Assembly: GCF_014199935.1 (NCBI RefSeq)
Contig: NZ_JACHOP010000011.1
Span: 90,092 to 154,091, forward strand
Direction: 5' to 3'
Length of the DNA: 64,000 nt
From: Methylorubrum rhodinum
Lineage (GTDB): Bacteria; Pseudomonadota; Alphaproteobacteria; Rhizobiales; Beijerinckiaceae
This document shows, piece by piece, positions 42,780 to 50,574 of this stretch. Made by a program: the position numbers and the translations under genes. Position 1 is the stretch's first letter, and the number at the start of each line of letters is the position of its first letter. The notes under the pieces are model-generated. The model worked only from the letters and a program-made list of their open reading frames with translations. It was not told where the DNA came from and ran no database searches.

Positions 42780-43376
42780 AGGGTCATCGGGAACGTCCGC
42801 AAAGAAATCGACAGTTTCGAGTTGGGCCGTGCACGCGTTCGAGCAATCGTTGCCGTTATGGACGTTGGATTTCGCGGATCAAACAAATCTTTTTGACGAA
42901 ATTGCGAATGATGTGGATGCCGGATTTTGAGCAACTTGGAATTGTACGGCCGATATCGCAATTGAAATCGCATCAGTGCCGGCCTTGGCAGGGCCTTGAG
43001 ATTGCATTCGATTGCGAATGCCGCCTCGACAGATGGACGATACCAATCATCTTCGAAAAGACCCTGTCGTCATTCGGGTCGTGTAAAATGCAAACCCGTC
43101 CTTGCGAGGCGAAGCCGAAGCCATCCAGTGATCCGCACTCACCGGATCGATCACGCGCGTGACCGCTTCTTCGGCGCGGCCTCGTCTACTCTGGACAGGT
43201 CGCGCTCCGGAACGCCTCGCGAGGACGGTGCGGGCCAACCGCTTCGTCAGCCCGCCGTCCGGCGCGCGGTCCTCGATGGATCGAGAGTTCCCCTTCCGAA
43301 CCACGCCCATCCCTGCCGCGTCCTTCGCCGAGGGGGAGGCGAGCGCCCGACCCGGCGACACGGGGCAGGAGATCCC
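42780..43376. other. AT-enriched non-coding region
   Basis: From about 42835 to 43110 the base composition drops clearly below the surroundings (for example CAAACAAATCTTTTTGACG and GGCCGATATCGCAATTG). No frame gives a recognisable protein. TCCTTGCGAGGCGAAGCCGA near 43100 resembles a dispersed intergenic repeat of Hyphomicrobiales. It probably represents a decayed transfer remnant or an old insertion. Confidence 0.45.
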
Positions 43377-44942
43377 TCACGCCTCCGCCCGCGGCGTGGC
43401 GTTGAGTTCGGCCCAGTCCAACTCCTCCTCCAGCACGAAGTAGGCGTCGTCGCCGATATGGCCGCTGCGGCGCAGGGACTGGATGCGGTCGCGGGCGGCA
43501 TGCACGGCCCTGCGGCGGGGCGCGTCGGTGGGCAGGCCCTCGGGCGCGAGGCCCTCCTCGTGCGCCTCGGCCTGGGCGAGCGCCGCGTGGAACTCCCGGC
43601 GCAGGGCGTCGGCGGCCTCGGAGGTGTCGCCCTCAAGGGTCTCGACCGCGGCGCCGTAGGCCTCGGCGCGCGCCCGGCCGACCTCGCGCCCGACCGGATC
43701 GGCGTCCTCCAGCCCGAGGCGGAGCAGGAGCGGGCGTAAGCTCAGCCCCTGGATCACCAGGGTGCCGATCACGACGCAGAAGGCGGTCAGCACGATGAGG
43801 TCGCGGTAGGGGAAGCCGCCGCCGTCCGGCCCGCCCTCCGGCAGGGCGAGCGCGGCGGCGATGGTGACGAGGCCGCGCATCCCGGCCCAGGAGACGGCGA
43901 AGCCCGCCCCCACCCCGAGATCGGCCCGCGGCTCGCCCTCGCGCGGCTCGCCGAACCGCATCCGGCGGATGCCGCTCGCCGGCAGCACCCAGGCGATGCG
44001 CACCGCGATCACGGTGGCGACGACCGCACCGGCGACGACCGCGTAGGACATCGCCTGCGCCTCGGTCAGCCGCGCCAGGATCGGCCCGATCTGGTTGCCG
44101 ATCAGCACGAAGGCCAGCACGTTGAGGACGAAGATCACGGTCTGCCAGACCGCGTTCGAGATCACCCGCTGGCGCGGCGCGGTCTGGCCCGGCGCGCGCC
44201 GGGCGACCGTGATGGCGAAGCTCACGACCGTGAGGACGCCCGACAGCTCGATCGCCTCGGCGGCGATCCAGAGGCCGAAGGTAACGACGAACTGGAACAC
44301 GATGGTGCTCGGCGCGTCGGCGAAGCGGCGCAGCACCCGCAGGTAGGCGAGCGCCGCGAGCGGACCGGCGATCAGGCTGCCGACCACGCCGATCAGGAAG
44401 GCCGGCGCCACCTCGGTCACCGAGAAATGCCCGGTCATCGCCGCCGCGACGCCGAGGCGGTAGATCAGCAGCGAGCCGGCATCGTTGAGCAGACTCTCGC
44501 CGCGCAGGATCGTGGCCAGCCGATGCGGCAGCGGCACGTGGGCGAGCACCGAGAGGGCGGCCACGGCATCGGGCGGGGCCACCACGGCGCCGAGCACGAT
44601 CGCCGCCGAGAGCGGCATGTCGGGCACGAGCCACTTCGTCACCCCGGCGACGGCCGCCGTGGTGACCAGCACGGCCCCGACGGCGAGCCCGGCGATGGGA
44701 CGCCAGTTGCGCACCATGTCGCGCAGCGAGATCGCGTAGCCCGCATCCATCAGGACGGGGGCGAGGAACAGGGCGAGCGCCAGCTCAGGATCGAGGCCGA
44801 GATTCGGCACGCCGGGCACGAAGGCGAGCCCGGCCCCGCCCAGCGCCAGGAAGGCCGGATAGGGCGCGCCGACCCGCCGGGCGAGCGCCGCGAGCAGCAC
44901 GGCCCCGAACAGGACGCCGACGATCCAGGAGAACACGAACAT
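43377..44942 (-). CDS. Na+/H+ antiporter, CPA1 (NhaP/NhaK-type)
   Basis: A 521-residue inner-membrane cation/proton antiporter. About 12 hydrophobic segments cover residues 1-400, with the CPA1 landmarks LGAVVAPPDAVAALSVL, LRGESLLNDAGSLLIYRLGV (ion-site ND pair) and SWAGMRGLVTIAAALALP. The last 120 residues are a charged cytoplasmic regulatory tail. It exports Na+ or K+ in exchange for protons. The downstream neighbour sits beyond the AT-rich gap. Confidence 0.92.
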   Translation of the reverse strand: MFVFSWIVGVLFGAVLLAALARRVGAPYPAFLALGGAGLAFVPGVPNLGLDPELALALFLAPVLMDAGYAISLRDMVRNWRPIAGLAVGAVLVTTAAVAGVTKWLVPDMPLSAAIVLGAVVAPPDAVAALSVLAHVPLPHRLATILRGESLLNDAGSLLIYRLGVAAAMTGHFSVTEVAPAFLIGVVGSLIAGPLAALAYLRVLRRFADAPSTIVFQFVVTFGLWIAAEAIELSGVLTVVSFAITVARRAPGQTAPRQRVISNAVWQTVIFVLNVLAFVLIGNQIGPILARLTEAQAMSYAVVAGAVVATVIAVRIAWVLPASGIRRMRFGEPREGEPRADLGVGAGFAVSWAGMRGLVTIAAALALPEGGPDGGGFPYRDLIVLTAFCVVIGTLVIQGLSLRPLLLRLGLEDADPVGREVGRARAEAYGAAVETLEGDTSEAADALRREFHAALAQAEAHEEGLAPEGLPTDAPRRRAVHAARDRIQSLRRSGHIGDDAYFVLEEELDWAELNATPRAEA

Positions 44943-45026
44943 GAGGGCCGGCAGATAGGGCAGGCGCGGGCCGACCCGCGCGGTGGCGACGAAACGCCGC
45001 CTGAAGCCGCTTCTTTCCCTGATGGG

Positions 45027-45779
45027 TCAGCCGGGCAGCGCGGCGATCAGGTCGCGCAGCGTCGTGATCGTCGAGGCATCGGCCACGCCGTCGACGCGGG
45101 CGGGCCGGAAATGGCGCTGGAACGCGGTGACGACGGCGCGCAGCGCCTCGTCGAACCGGCCGGTGATCGGCTGGTCGTAGCCGTAGAGGGCGAACATCGC
45201 CTGGAGCGCGGCGATCGGATCGCCCGCCTCGCCCATGGCGAAGAAGCGCCCGTCGCGGATCGGGGCCGGTGCCACCCAGTGGCCGATGCCGGCCGCCGCG
45301 AGCCGGTCCCACGGAAAGTTCTCGCCGGGGTCCTCCTTGCGGTCGGGCGCCACGTCGGAATGGGCGAGCACGCGGGGGGCGGGGATCGGGTTGCGCCCGA
45401 GGATGTCCCGGCACAATGCGATCACGGCCTCGATCTGCCCGTCCGGGTAGGGCGGCAGGCCGCCGTCATGGCCCGGATGGACGATTTCGATGCCGATGGA
45501 GCGGGAATTGATGTCGGTCACGCCGGCCCAGGCGCCGCGCCCGGCATGCCACGCCCGCTCGGCCTCCGGCACGAGCTGCACCACGCGCCCGTCCTCGAAC
45601 ACGAGGTAGTGGGCCGAAACTTCCGCCCGCGGATCGCGCAGGCGCGCCAGCGCGCCGCGCCCCGTCGCCATGCCGGTGTAGTGCAGGATCAGCATGTCGA
45701 TCGTCCCGCCGATCCGCGGGCCGCGATTGGCCGAGGCCAGCACCTCCGCCACATGCGGGGAATCGGCGGCAAACGTCAC
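45027..45779 (-). CDS. N-acetylmuramoyl-L-alanine amidase, AmiD type
   Basis: A 250-residue Amidase_2 (zinc) enzyme cleaving the lactyl-amide bond of muropeptides. Zinc and catalytic residues are in MLILHYTGM, SAHYLVFEDG, GIEIVHPGHD and VLAHSDVAPDRKEDPGENFP. A C-terminal peptidoglycan-binding domain (FALYGYDQPITGRFDEALRA) follows. No clear signal peptide, so it may act in cytoplasmic recycling (AmpD-like) or be exported by another route. Start is GTG 45779, overlapping the upstream gene's stop as GTGA. Confidence 0.9.
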   Translation of the reverse strand: MTFAADSPHVAEVLASANRGPRIGGTIDMLILHYTGMATGRGALARLRDPRAEVSAHYLVFEDGRVVQLVPEAERAWHAGRGAWAGVTDINSRSIGIEIVHPGHDGGLPPYPDGQIEAVIALCRDILGRNPIPAPRVLAHSDVAPDRKEDPGENFPWDRLAAAGIGHWVAPAPIRDGRFFAMGEAGDPIAALQAMFALYGYDQPITGRFDEALRAVVTAFQRHFRPARVDGVADASTITTLRDLIAALPG

Positions 45780-46501
45780 CGCAGGCCCCGCTCGGCCGCG
45801 ATCCGGTCCCAGGCGGCGTTGATCGCCGCCAACCGGCGGGTCGCGATCGCCACCGCCTCCGGCGGCAGGCCGCGGGCGAGCGCCCGGTCCGGATGGGTCT
45901 CGGCCACGAGGCGCCGGTACGCCGCCTTGAGGGTGGCGTCGTCCATCGAGCGCTCAAGGCCGAGCACGAGGTAGGGATCGTCGGCCAGCCGCACGTGGCG
46001 GGCGGCGATGCGGCGGAAGCCGTCGTCGTCGAAGCCGAAGATGGCGGCCACGGCGCGCAGATAGCGCTCCTCCTTCTCGTGGATCGCCCCGTCGGCCTTG
46101 GCGATGTGGAACAGGCCGTCGAGCACGTCCTCGAGAAGCGCGGGCTCCTCGCCGAAGGTCGCGGCGAGCTGGCCGGCATAGGCCTCGAAGCCGGCGGTCG
46201 TCGCCTTGGCGAGGTCGAACAGGCGCTCGACGCCAGCCCGCGCCTCCGGCTCGACCTGAACCACCTGCCCGAAGGCCTCGACCTCGGACTCGGTCACGAC
46301 GCCGTCGGATTTCGCCATCTTGGCCGCGAGCGCGACGAGGCCGGTGGTGAACACCACGTCCCGCGGCGTCGGCCCGAACGGCGCGCCCTCGCGATCGACG
46401 AGGAAATGGCCGGCGACACCGCCGACCAGCGCCCCGATCGGCCCGCCGACGAGCCCGCCGAGCCCGGCCCCGCCGATCTTGCCCCAGATGCCGGCGCTCA
46501 T
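45776..46501 (-). CDS. TerB-DnaJ domain protein (DjlA-like)
   Basis: A 241-residue co-chaperone-like protein. A Gly-rich N-terminal hydrophobic segment (GGLVGGPIGALVGGVAG) may insert in the membrane. A TerB-like helical domain (AAKMAKSDGVVTESEVEAFG, FHIAKADGAIHEKEERYLRA) and a C-terminal J domain with intact HPD (VAETHPDRALARGLPPEA) follow. J proteins stimulate DnaK. It is coupled by overlap to the muramoyl amidase gene, suggesting envelope stress or cell-wall work (inference). Confidence 0.88.
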   Translation of the reverse strand: MSAGIWGKIGGAGLGGLVGGPIGALVGGVAGHFLVDREGAPFGPTPRDVVFTTGLVALAAKMAKSDGVVTESEVEAFGQVVQVEPEARAGVERLFDLAKATTAGFEAYAGQLAATFGEEPALLEDVLDGLFHIAKADGAIHEKEERYLRAVAAIFGFDDDGFRRIAARHVRLADDPYLVLGLERSMDDATLKAAYRRLVAETHPDRALARGLPPEAVAIATRRLAAINAAWDRIAAERGLR

Positions 46502-46641
46502 CGGCGGGCTCCGGATCGGATGGGCGCGGGGGAGGGATCGGAGCGGGGCACGGGTGGTCGGAATTCCTGTGGCGTCCGCCGAGTGTAACGCCGCAAAGCG
46601 CCGCCCGGCGCAAGCCCGGTCGTGCCGGATCGACCGGAACG

Positions 46642-46678
46642 GGAAAGGGCCGGGGCTCCTCGAGCCCCGGCCCTTTCC
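46642..46678. terminator. Perfect 17-bp hairpin between same-strand genes
   Basis: GGAAAGGGCCGGGGCTC, a 3-nt loop and GAGCCCCGGCCCTTTCC. It lies 18 bp after the stop of the 46697-46966 gene. Strong symmetrical structure; the T-rich tail is short (TTTCC). Confidence 0.75.
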
Positions 46679-46696
46679 GTCGTCTCGTCGCTTCGA

Positions 46697-46966
46697 TCAG
46701 CGGCAGTAGACGTTGCCGAACTCGTCGCGGTAGGTGCCGTAGGGGCAGCGCGGGGCCGTGGCGGCGCCCGCGATGGCGCCGCCCGCGCCGCCGATCGCGG
46801 CCCCGGCCAGCGCGCCGCCGGCGCGACCCGTGGCGAGGCCGCCCACCGCGGCGCCGAGGCCCGCGCCGAGCGCAGCGCCGCCGAGCGCGCGGTCCTGTGG
46901 CGTGTTGCAGGCGCCGAGCGAGAGCGCGAGGCTGCCGGCGAGCGCGGCGGCGATCAGGGTCTTCAT
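46697..46966 (-). CDS. Small glycine-zipper lipoprotein
   Basis: An 89-residue lipoprotein: signal LAGSLALSLGAC with lipobox LGAC near residue 20, then a Gly/Ala zipper (GGAALGAGLGAAVGGLATG, GGALAGAAIGGAGGAIAG) and a C-terminal pair of cysteines in PRCPYGTYRDEFGNVYCR. Resembles OmpA/SlyB-like glycine-zipper envelope proteins; function unknown. The downstream 17-bp hairpin separates it from the TerB-DnaJ gene. Confidence 0.8.
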   Translation of the reverse strand: MKTLIAAALAGSLALSLGACNTPQDRALGGAALGAGLGAAVGGLATGRAGGALAGAAIGGAGGAIAGAATAPRCPYGTYRDEFGNVYCR

Positions 46967-47178
46967 GGTCGTGCAACTCCCTTGTGCAACGGCGCTCCGG
47001 CCTCGTCGCGAAAGAATCCCGCCGGGCGCCGGTGGTCTCTCAGCACCGGCACGTGAAACGGCCAAGATTGCGACCGGTTCGCGCCGGGGCATGACTTTTC
47101 GGCCCGCGCCTGCCATCTGAGGCGCACCTGTTGCAAAAACGTCGGCCTTCACGGCCCGCGCGTCGTCCCGAGGATGCC

Positions 47179-47763
47179 ATGCCCACAGCCCGCCAGATCG
47201 TCCGCAAGGCCGCCGTCCGGCCCGAACAGGTCGTCGATACGCTGACCCTCGACCACGCGGCCCGCGCGAAGGCGCACGCCCACTTCCACACGGCGGGGGG
47301 CTTCTGCGTCGATCTCGCCCTGGAGCGGGCGGCGGGTCTGGAGGACGGCGATGCGCTCCGCCTGGAGGACGGGCGCCTCGTCGGCGTCAAGGCGGCCGAG
47401 GAGGCCCTGCTCGAAGTGCGCGCCGGCAGCCCGGCCCGGCTCCTGCGCCTCGCGTGGCAGCTCGGCGGCAGCCACGTCCCGGCCGAGGTCGGCGCGGACG
47501 TGCTCTACGTGCCGGCGAGCGCGGCGGAGCTGGTGCGCGGCTCAGGGTGTTCCGCCGAGCCGGTCTCGCGCGCCTTCCGCCCGGAAAAGGCCGCCCACGA
47601 CCACAGCACCTGCGGGCACGACCATTCCCACGATCACCATCATCACACCGAAAAGCACGATCACGGGCCTGCCCACGATCACGCGCACGATCACTCCCAT
47701 GACCACGGCCACGATCATTCGCACGACCACAAGCACGGACATGACCACGACCACCGGCACTGA
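47179..47763 (+). CDS. ureE: Urease accessory protein UreE with His-rich tail
   Basis: A nickel metallochaperone for urease maturation. The 194-residue product has the UreE N-terminal beta domain (DTLTLDHAARAKAHAHFHTA) and C-terminal ferredoxin-like domain (RLAWQLGGSHVPAEVGADVL). About 55 residues at the end are nearly all His and Asp (DHDHRH end), a Ni-storage tail larger than in many homologues. No other urease gene is in the window. The stop is 8 bp before the dusA start, so dusA was probably next in the transcript before interruption. Confidence 0.85.
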   Translation: MPTARQIVRKAAVRPEQVVDTLTLDHAARAKAHAHFHTAGGFCVDLALERAAGLEDGDALRLEDGRLVGVKAAEEALLEVRAGSPARLLRLAWQLGGSHVPAEVGADVLYVPASAAELVRGSGCSAEPVSRAFRPEKAAHDHSTCGHDHSHDHHHHTEKHDHGPAHDHAHDHSHDHGHDHSHDHKHGHDHDHRH

Positions 47764-47770
47764 GCCGCGG

Positions 47771-47875
47771 ATGATCGCCCGCGACCTCCGCTTCTCCGTC
47801 GCCCCCATGATGGACTGGACCGACGCAAAGCGTTTTCGCATGCGTAATGGCGCGGAAATTTCGCGCATGCTGTAG
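47771..47875 (+). pseudogene. dusA: dusA 5' fragment (tRNA-dihydrouridine synthase A), interrupted
   Basis: ATG 47771 opens MIARDLRFSVAPMMDWTD, the invariant N-terminus of DusA (flavin-dependent reduction of U20/20a in tRNA). Homology then stops abruptly: the next codons (AKRFRMRNGAEISRML) do not match and a TAG follows at 47873. The remaining 310 or so residues are absent downstream to 64000. The interpretation is disruption by an integrated element within codons 18-19; an intact or rebuilt dusA may exist at the far end of the element, outside the window. Confidence 0.85.
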
Positions 47876-47887
47876 GGAATGCTGTAG
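47804..47887. other. Probable attachment-site junction in dusA
   Basis: GCCCCCATGATGGACTGGAC is the dusA-derived side; homology ends near 47826. Directly after it are a palindromic CGCATGCG and two direct copies of ATGCTGTAG (47867-47875 and 47879-47887) separated by GGA, which could be integrase arm sites. The 5' end of dusA is a known target of a family of tyrosine integrases. The exact core cannot be set without the other junction. Confidence 0.6.
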
Positions 47888-47928
47888 CCGCTCAACCAAG
47901 GAGAGGGCCTTTAAGGACCTGCGGACAC

Positions 47929-47959
47929 AAAAAACCCGCTACGGGCGCTGCCGGGCGGG
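47929..47959 (-). terminator. Terminator at the island edge (leftward)
   Basis: Read on the minus strand: CCCGC, 15-nt loop, GCGGG, then TTTTTT. It stops leftward transcription of the 38-residue gene before it enters dusA/ureE. A second small hairpin (GGGGCC/GGCCCC, 47971-47986) follows the stop codon directly. Confidence 0.7.
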
Positions 47960-47991
47960 ACTGGGTAAGAGGGGCCTGGAGGCCCCTCCCC

Positions 47992-48108
47992 TTATTCCGG
48001 GAGGAAGATCAGGTCCCGGCCGGTCTTACAGTAATAGCTGGCCATTTCGAGGGTGAGACCGACGGCGGCGGTCTTCTTGGTGCGGGTGTTGGAGAGCTTG
48101 TAGGTCAT
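47992..48108 (-). CDS. 38-residue island protein, paralogue A
   Basis: ATG 48108 to TAA 47992 encodes MTYKLSNTRTKKTAAVGLTL ending SYYCKTGRDLIFLPE. Its paralogue at 61271-61387 shares MTYK, the central Thr-Leu, and the end GR-x-LI-x-LP. Too short for family assignment; probably a small phage or island regulator or host-modifying peptide (inference). It has its own upstream repeat element and downstream hairpins. Confidence 0.65.
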   Translation of the reverse strand: MTYKLSNTRTKKTAAVGLTLEMASYYCKTGRDLIFLPE

Positions 48109-48213
48109 TTGTTGTCTTCGTCTCTTTTTCTAAGTAAGCAATACACCAGTTAATGCTTAGGGTGGCAACAGTATTCGCGCAAGGCAACGCAAGTATTCTG
48201 CGGGCGAGACAAG

Positions 48214-48244
48214 AAAAACCCCGCCGCGGTTGAGCCGGGCGGGG
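48214..48244 (-). terminator. Leftward terminator inside module A
   Basis: Minus strand: CCCCGCC, 12-nt loop, GGCGGGG, TTTTT. It lies upstream of the 38-residue gene and would insulate it from transcription arriving from the cargo side. Confidence 0.75.
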
Positions 48245-48349
48245 CGAGGCTTGGGCTTGAGACGGTGCGTTCGCCGGCCAGCGAAAATCAGCTGCCGTCG
48301 CTGGACAATGACATGACCGCGATAATAATTTTCGGCGCCCTACATATCG

Positions 48350-48562
48350 ATGATGAAAACAAATTTGACCCAGCGTCGCTTCGCGACATCAATGCTCGGT
48401 GGCGCATGCTGCGGCGCCATCATGCTCGGGCTTCTGGCCACTCTGTGGCCCAGCCAAATCACTCCCATCCCGCCGGTAATCTTCGCGCTCGCCTGCGTCT
48501 TGGCGGTTGCGGGCGGCGCCTTCGGCTCGCTCTTCGCCCTTGGGCAGACCAAGCACGGCTGA
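48350..48562 (+). CDS. 70-residue putative two-pass membrane protein
   Basis: MMKTNLTQRRFATSMLGGAC is followed by hydrophobic stretches 18-33 and 40-62 (VIFALACVLAVAGGAFGSLF) and the end ALGQTKHG. Family unknown. No strong ribosome-binding site is visible. A GGCGCGCCGG-type hairpin follows the stop near 48576-48605. Coding status is plausible from composition. Confidence 0.5.
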   Translation: MMKTNLTQRRFATSMLGGACCGAIMLGLLATLWPSQITPIPPVIFALACVLAVAGGAFGSLFALGQTKHG

Positions 48563-48629
48563 GTGCGGGACAAGAAGAAGGCGCGCCGGGTGACCGGGGC
48601 GCCTTGGGGCAGGCGGAGGACCTGAGTGG

Positions 48630-49026
48630 CTATTCTGGCGGCGGTCCGGCCGGGACGGCACCGGGCATCGCGCCGGTGCGCCAGAAGTCACCGATCCAGG
48701 GCCGCGCCTGCTCAATGTTGAACCCGCTGAAGGCGGAGAGCGGCACGAGACAGCGGTGCTCGGGCCCGAGCCAGCGGCGCCAGCGCTGCGCACGTTGGTG
48801 ACACCGGAATCGACCCGCTTGCCCCCAGAGCGAAGGCCGGGGAGGACATGCCCCAGCGGTACATCGAGAGAACGCGCCGCCCCTGCGCGATGTGGGCGAT
48901 CGGCGCGGCGGTGTTCGGAAAGATGCCGGGCGGCGGCGGTAGGTTACCGGTGCGGTCAGCGTCGATTTGGAAGGCGCGCCGCCACACCGATACCAACCTC
49001 GTCGACCAATTGATAAGACGTCGCAT
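48630..49026 (-). pseudogene. SRAP (SOS response-associated peptidase, YedK/HMCES-like) remnant
   Basis: Read in the leftward direction, DRTGNLPPPPGIFPNTAAPI and RRVLSMYRWGMSSPAFAL match the core of SRAP proteins. A +1 shift is then needed for GVTNVRS, and another shift for RWRRWLGPEHRCLVPLSAFS, the next SRAP blocks. The catalytic N-terminal Cys (normally MCNLYS or MCGRF) is not found at the start. After LSAFS the frame reads GFNIEQARPWIGDFWRTGAM to a TAG, which is not SRAP. This is a frameshifted, internally deleted gene typical of decayed prophage DNA. Confidence 0.55.
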
Positions 49027-49080
49027 CCGCCTCCCGCATAACCCCCTCCGAACGCGGAGAACTTCGCACCCCAATATCGT

Positions 49081-49454
49081 TACATAAAAACTACATCACC
49101 AAAAATTCTTCGTTCACAAGCGTTTCGCGCATTCTAGAGGGCGAGCCTTCCGCGACAATCACCTGAGCCGGGGGTAAGAACAGGTCGCTCGACATGGCGT
49201 TCGTCATAAGACCTATGCTGGTCTCAGCTGTCGACTGCTGGCGCGGGATACTTTCGGATGAAACGACGCCGATGCCATCTGATACCGTTCAGCGCGTTTG
49301 CTGTCGCAGCAAGACACTTGCGACGTCTGAACGCATGTTTCGCGGCATCGTAGGTGCATCAAGGAACTTAATTCCTGAATAGCTGCCGCCGGACTGCTCG
49401 CCGCCACTCGACGATCACGGCACTTCAATAGAAATTCCACAAAGGGAGTACAGC
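49081..49454. other. AT-richer upstream region of the beta-helix gene
   Basis: 374 bp without a convincing gene. The left end (ACATAAAAACTACATCACC, then AAAAATTCTTCG) is the most AT-rich part. AAAGGGAG precedes the next ATG. Promoter and leader of the beta-helix gene are expected here. Confidence 0.4.
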
Positions 49455-50228
49455 ATGAAGACGATCAGGAAGGCGGGGCTGGCCTTTGCCTCGCTTCTGT
49501 TTTTCGCCATCTCGGGTGGGGCAGCATCGGCGCAGGCGACACGCACCTGGGTCTCGGGCGTCGGCGACGACGCGAATCCGTGCAGCCGCACCGCACCGTG
49601 CAAGACGTTCGCCGGCGCGATCTCCAAGACTGCGGCCGGCGGCGAGATCAGCGTCCTCGATCCGGGCGGATTCGGCGCGGTGACAATCACGAAGTCGATC
49701 AGTATCGTCGCCGACGGCAGCGAAGGAAGCATTCTTTCGCCCCAAACCAATGGGATCGTCATCAATGCGGGAGCGAACGACACGGTTCATATCTCCGGCC
49801 TCAAGCTCGAGGGGGCCGGACAGGGCGTCAACGGCATCCGTGTCCTATCGGCCGGGAATGTGTATATTACGAATACACAAGTTCGCGGATACATCACCGG
49901 CACGGCGCCAGCAGGTCGAGGAATATCCCTCGAAAACAGCGCGGCGGCGTCTCGGGTTTATTTAAGAAATGTTGAGATCACCAATAATAACGTAGGCGTC
50001 TATGTTCATGCCGGCGCAACTCCGGGCGTCGTTCTGCTGGATGATTCTGTGGTTGAAGGGAACAAGAGCAATTCATTATATCTCGACACGAGCAACTCAT
50101 CCGTTGCCGCTTCCAAATCGAACATCCTGACACCTGTTTTTCTGTCCAATGGTGCACAGTTCATCTCGACAGGGAACAACTTCATTCAGGGCGCCGTAGG
50201 TCCGACGGTCACGATCCCGCTCAGGTAG
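49455..50228 (+). CDS. Secreted right-handed beta-helix protein
   Basis: A 257-residue exported protein. The signal peptide ends ISGGAASAQ. The mature part begins ATRTWVSGVGDDANPCSRTA, PCKTFAGAIS, and then shows short repeating strands with Asn/Gly/Val-rich turns (GNVYITNTQVRG, VYLRNVEITNNNVGVYVHAG), the pattern of pectate-lyase-like parallel beta-helices (Beta_helix/NosD-type). Catalytic residues are not identifiable. Third-position GC is lower than in neighbours, in line with acquisition. It could be a surface or exopolysaccharide-binding protein of the island. Confidence 0.75.
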   Translation: MKTIRKAGLAFASLLFFAISGGAASAQATRTWVSGVGDDANPCSRTAPCKTFAGAISKTAAGGEISVLDPGGFGAVTITKSISIVADGSEGSILSPQTNGIVINAGANDTVHISGLKLEGAGQGVNGIRVLSAGNVYITNTQVRGYITGTAPAGRGISLENSAAASRVYLRNVEITNNNVGVYVHAGATPGVVLLDDSVVEGNKSNSLYLDTSNSSVAASKSNILTPVFLSNGAQFISTGNNFIQGAVGPTVTIPLR

Positions 50229-50574
50229 TTCCGGGAGTCGACGGGGACGCTCGCCGAATCGTACACGGCGGGCGCCCCCGCGCCGCGGCTGTGGCGTCTT
50301 CGATGCGCCATCGGCGACGAGCATCCCCAAGCGTCCGACTTCATGTGTGTTCAAAAATCCCGTCGCACTGTAATGCCGCATTGGAACGCGACGACGATCG
50401 GGAGTGTTGAGAGACACCTAGGACTGTAACCGACCTGATGGCATCACGCCGGCGGCTCCAAGTCCTTGTTGTGCCGCGCATTCTCGCGACGAACCCGTTT
50501 ACCCTTCGTTAGAACGCGACCTAGAGCGCAGGTTCCGGAAACGCCGGTGAAGCCGGCCGGCCCCCGGCTGCCGT
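50229..50574. other. Gap between convergent genes
   Basis: 346 bp between the beta-helix gene and the carbamoyltransferase stop. No coding frame or clear terminator was recognised. Confidence 0.4.

Larger units (their letters stand above)
47965..48244 (-). repeat. Island module copy A (direct repeat with 61249-61525)
   Basis: In both copies, read on the minus strand, the order is: terminator hairpin CCCCGCC/GGCGGGG with T-run; the element GCGTTGCCTTGCG flanked by AATACT-like sequences; a ~70-bp promoter-like stretch; the 38-codon gene; and a GGGGCC hairpin. Identity is patchy, high in the terminator and TTGCG parts and moderate in the gene, so the duplication is old or came from two related elements. 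Confidence 0.75.

Noticed and set aside
42740..43162. 140-codon plus frame in the AT-rich gap
   Set aside because: No family motif, poor codon pattern, and it crosses a sharp change in base composition.
44427..45974. Plus frame opposite the antiporter and amidase
   Set aside because: Low-complexity Arg/Gly/Asp shadow across two well-supported minus-strand genes.
47640..47760. Short tandem repeat / CRISPR-like array
   Set aside because: The periodic CAC/GAC codons simply encode the His/Asp tail of UreE; no spacer-repeat structure.
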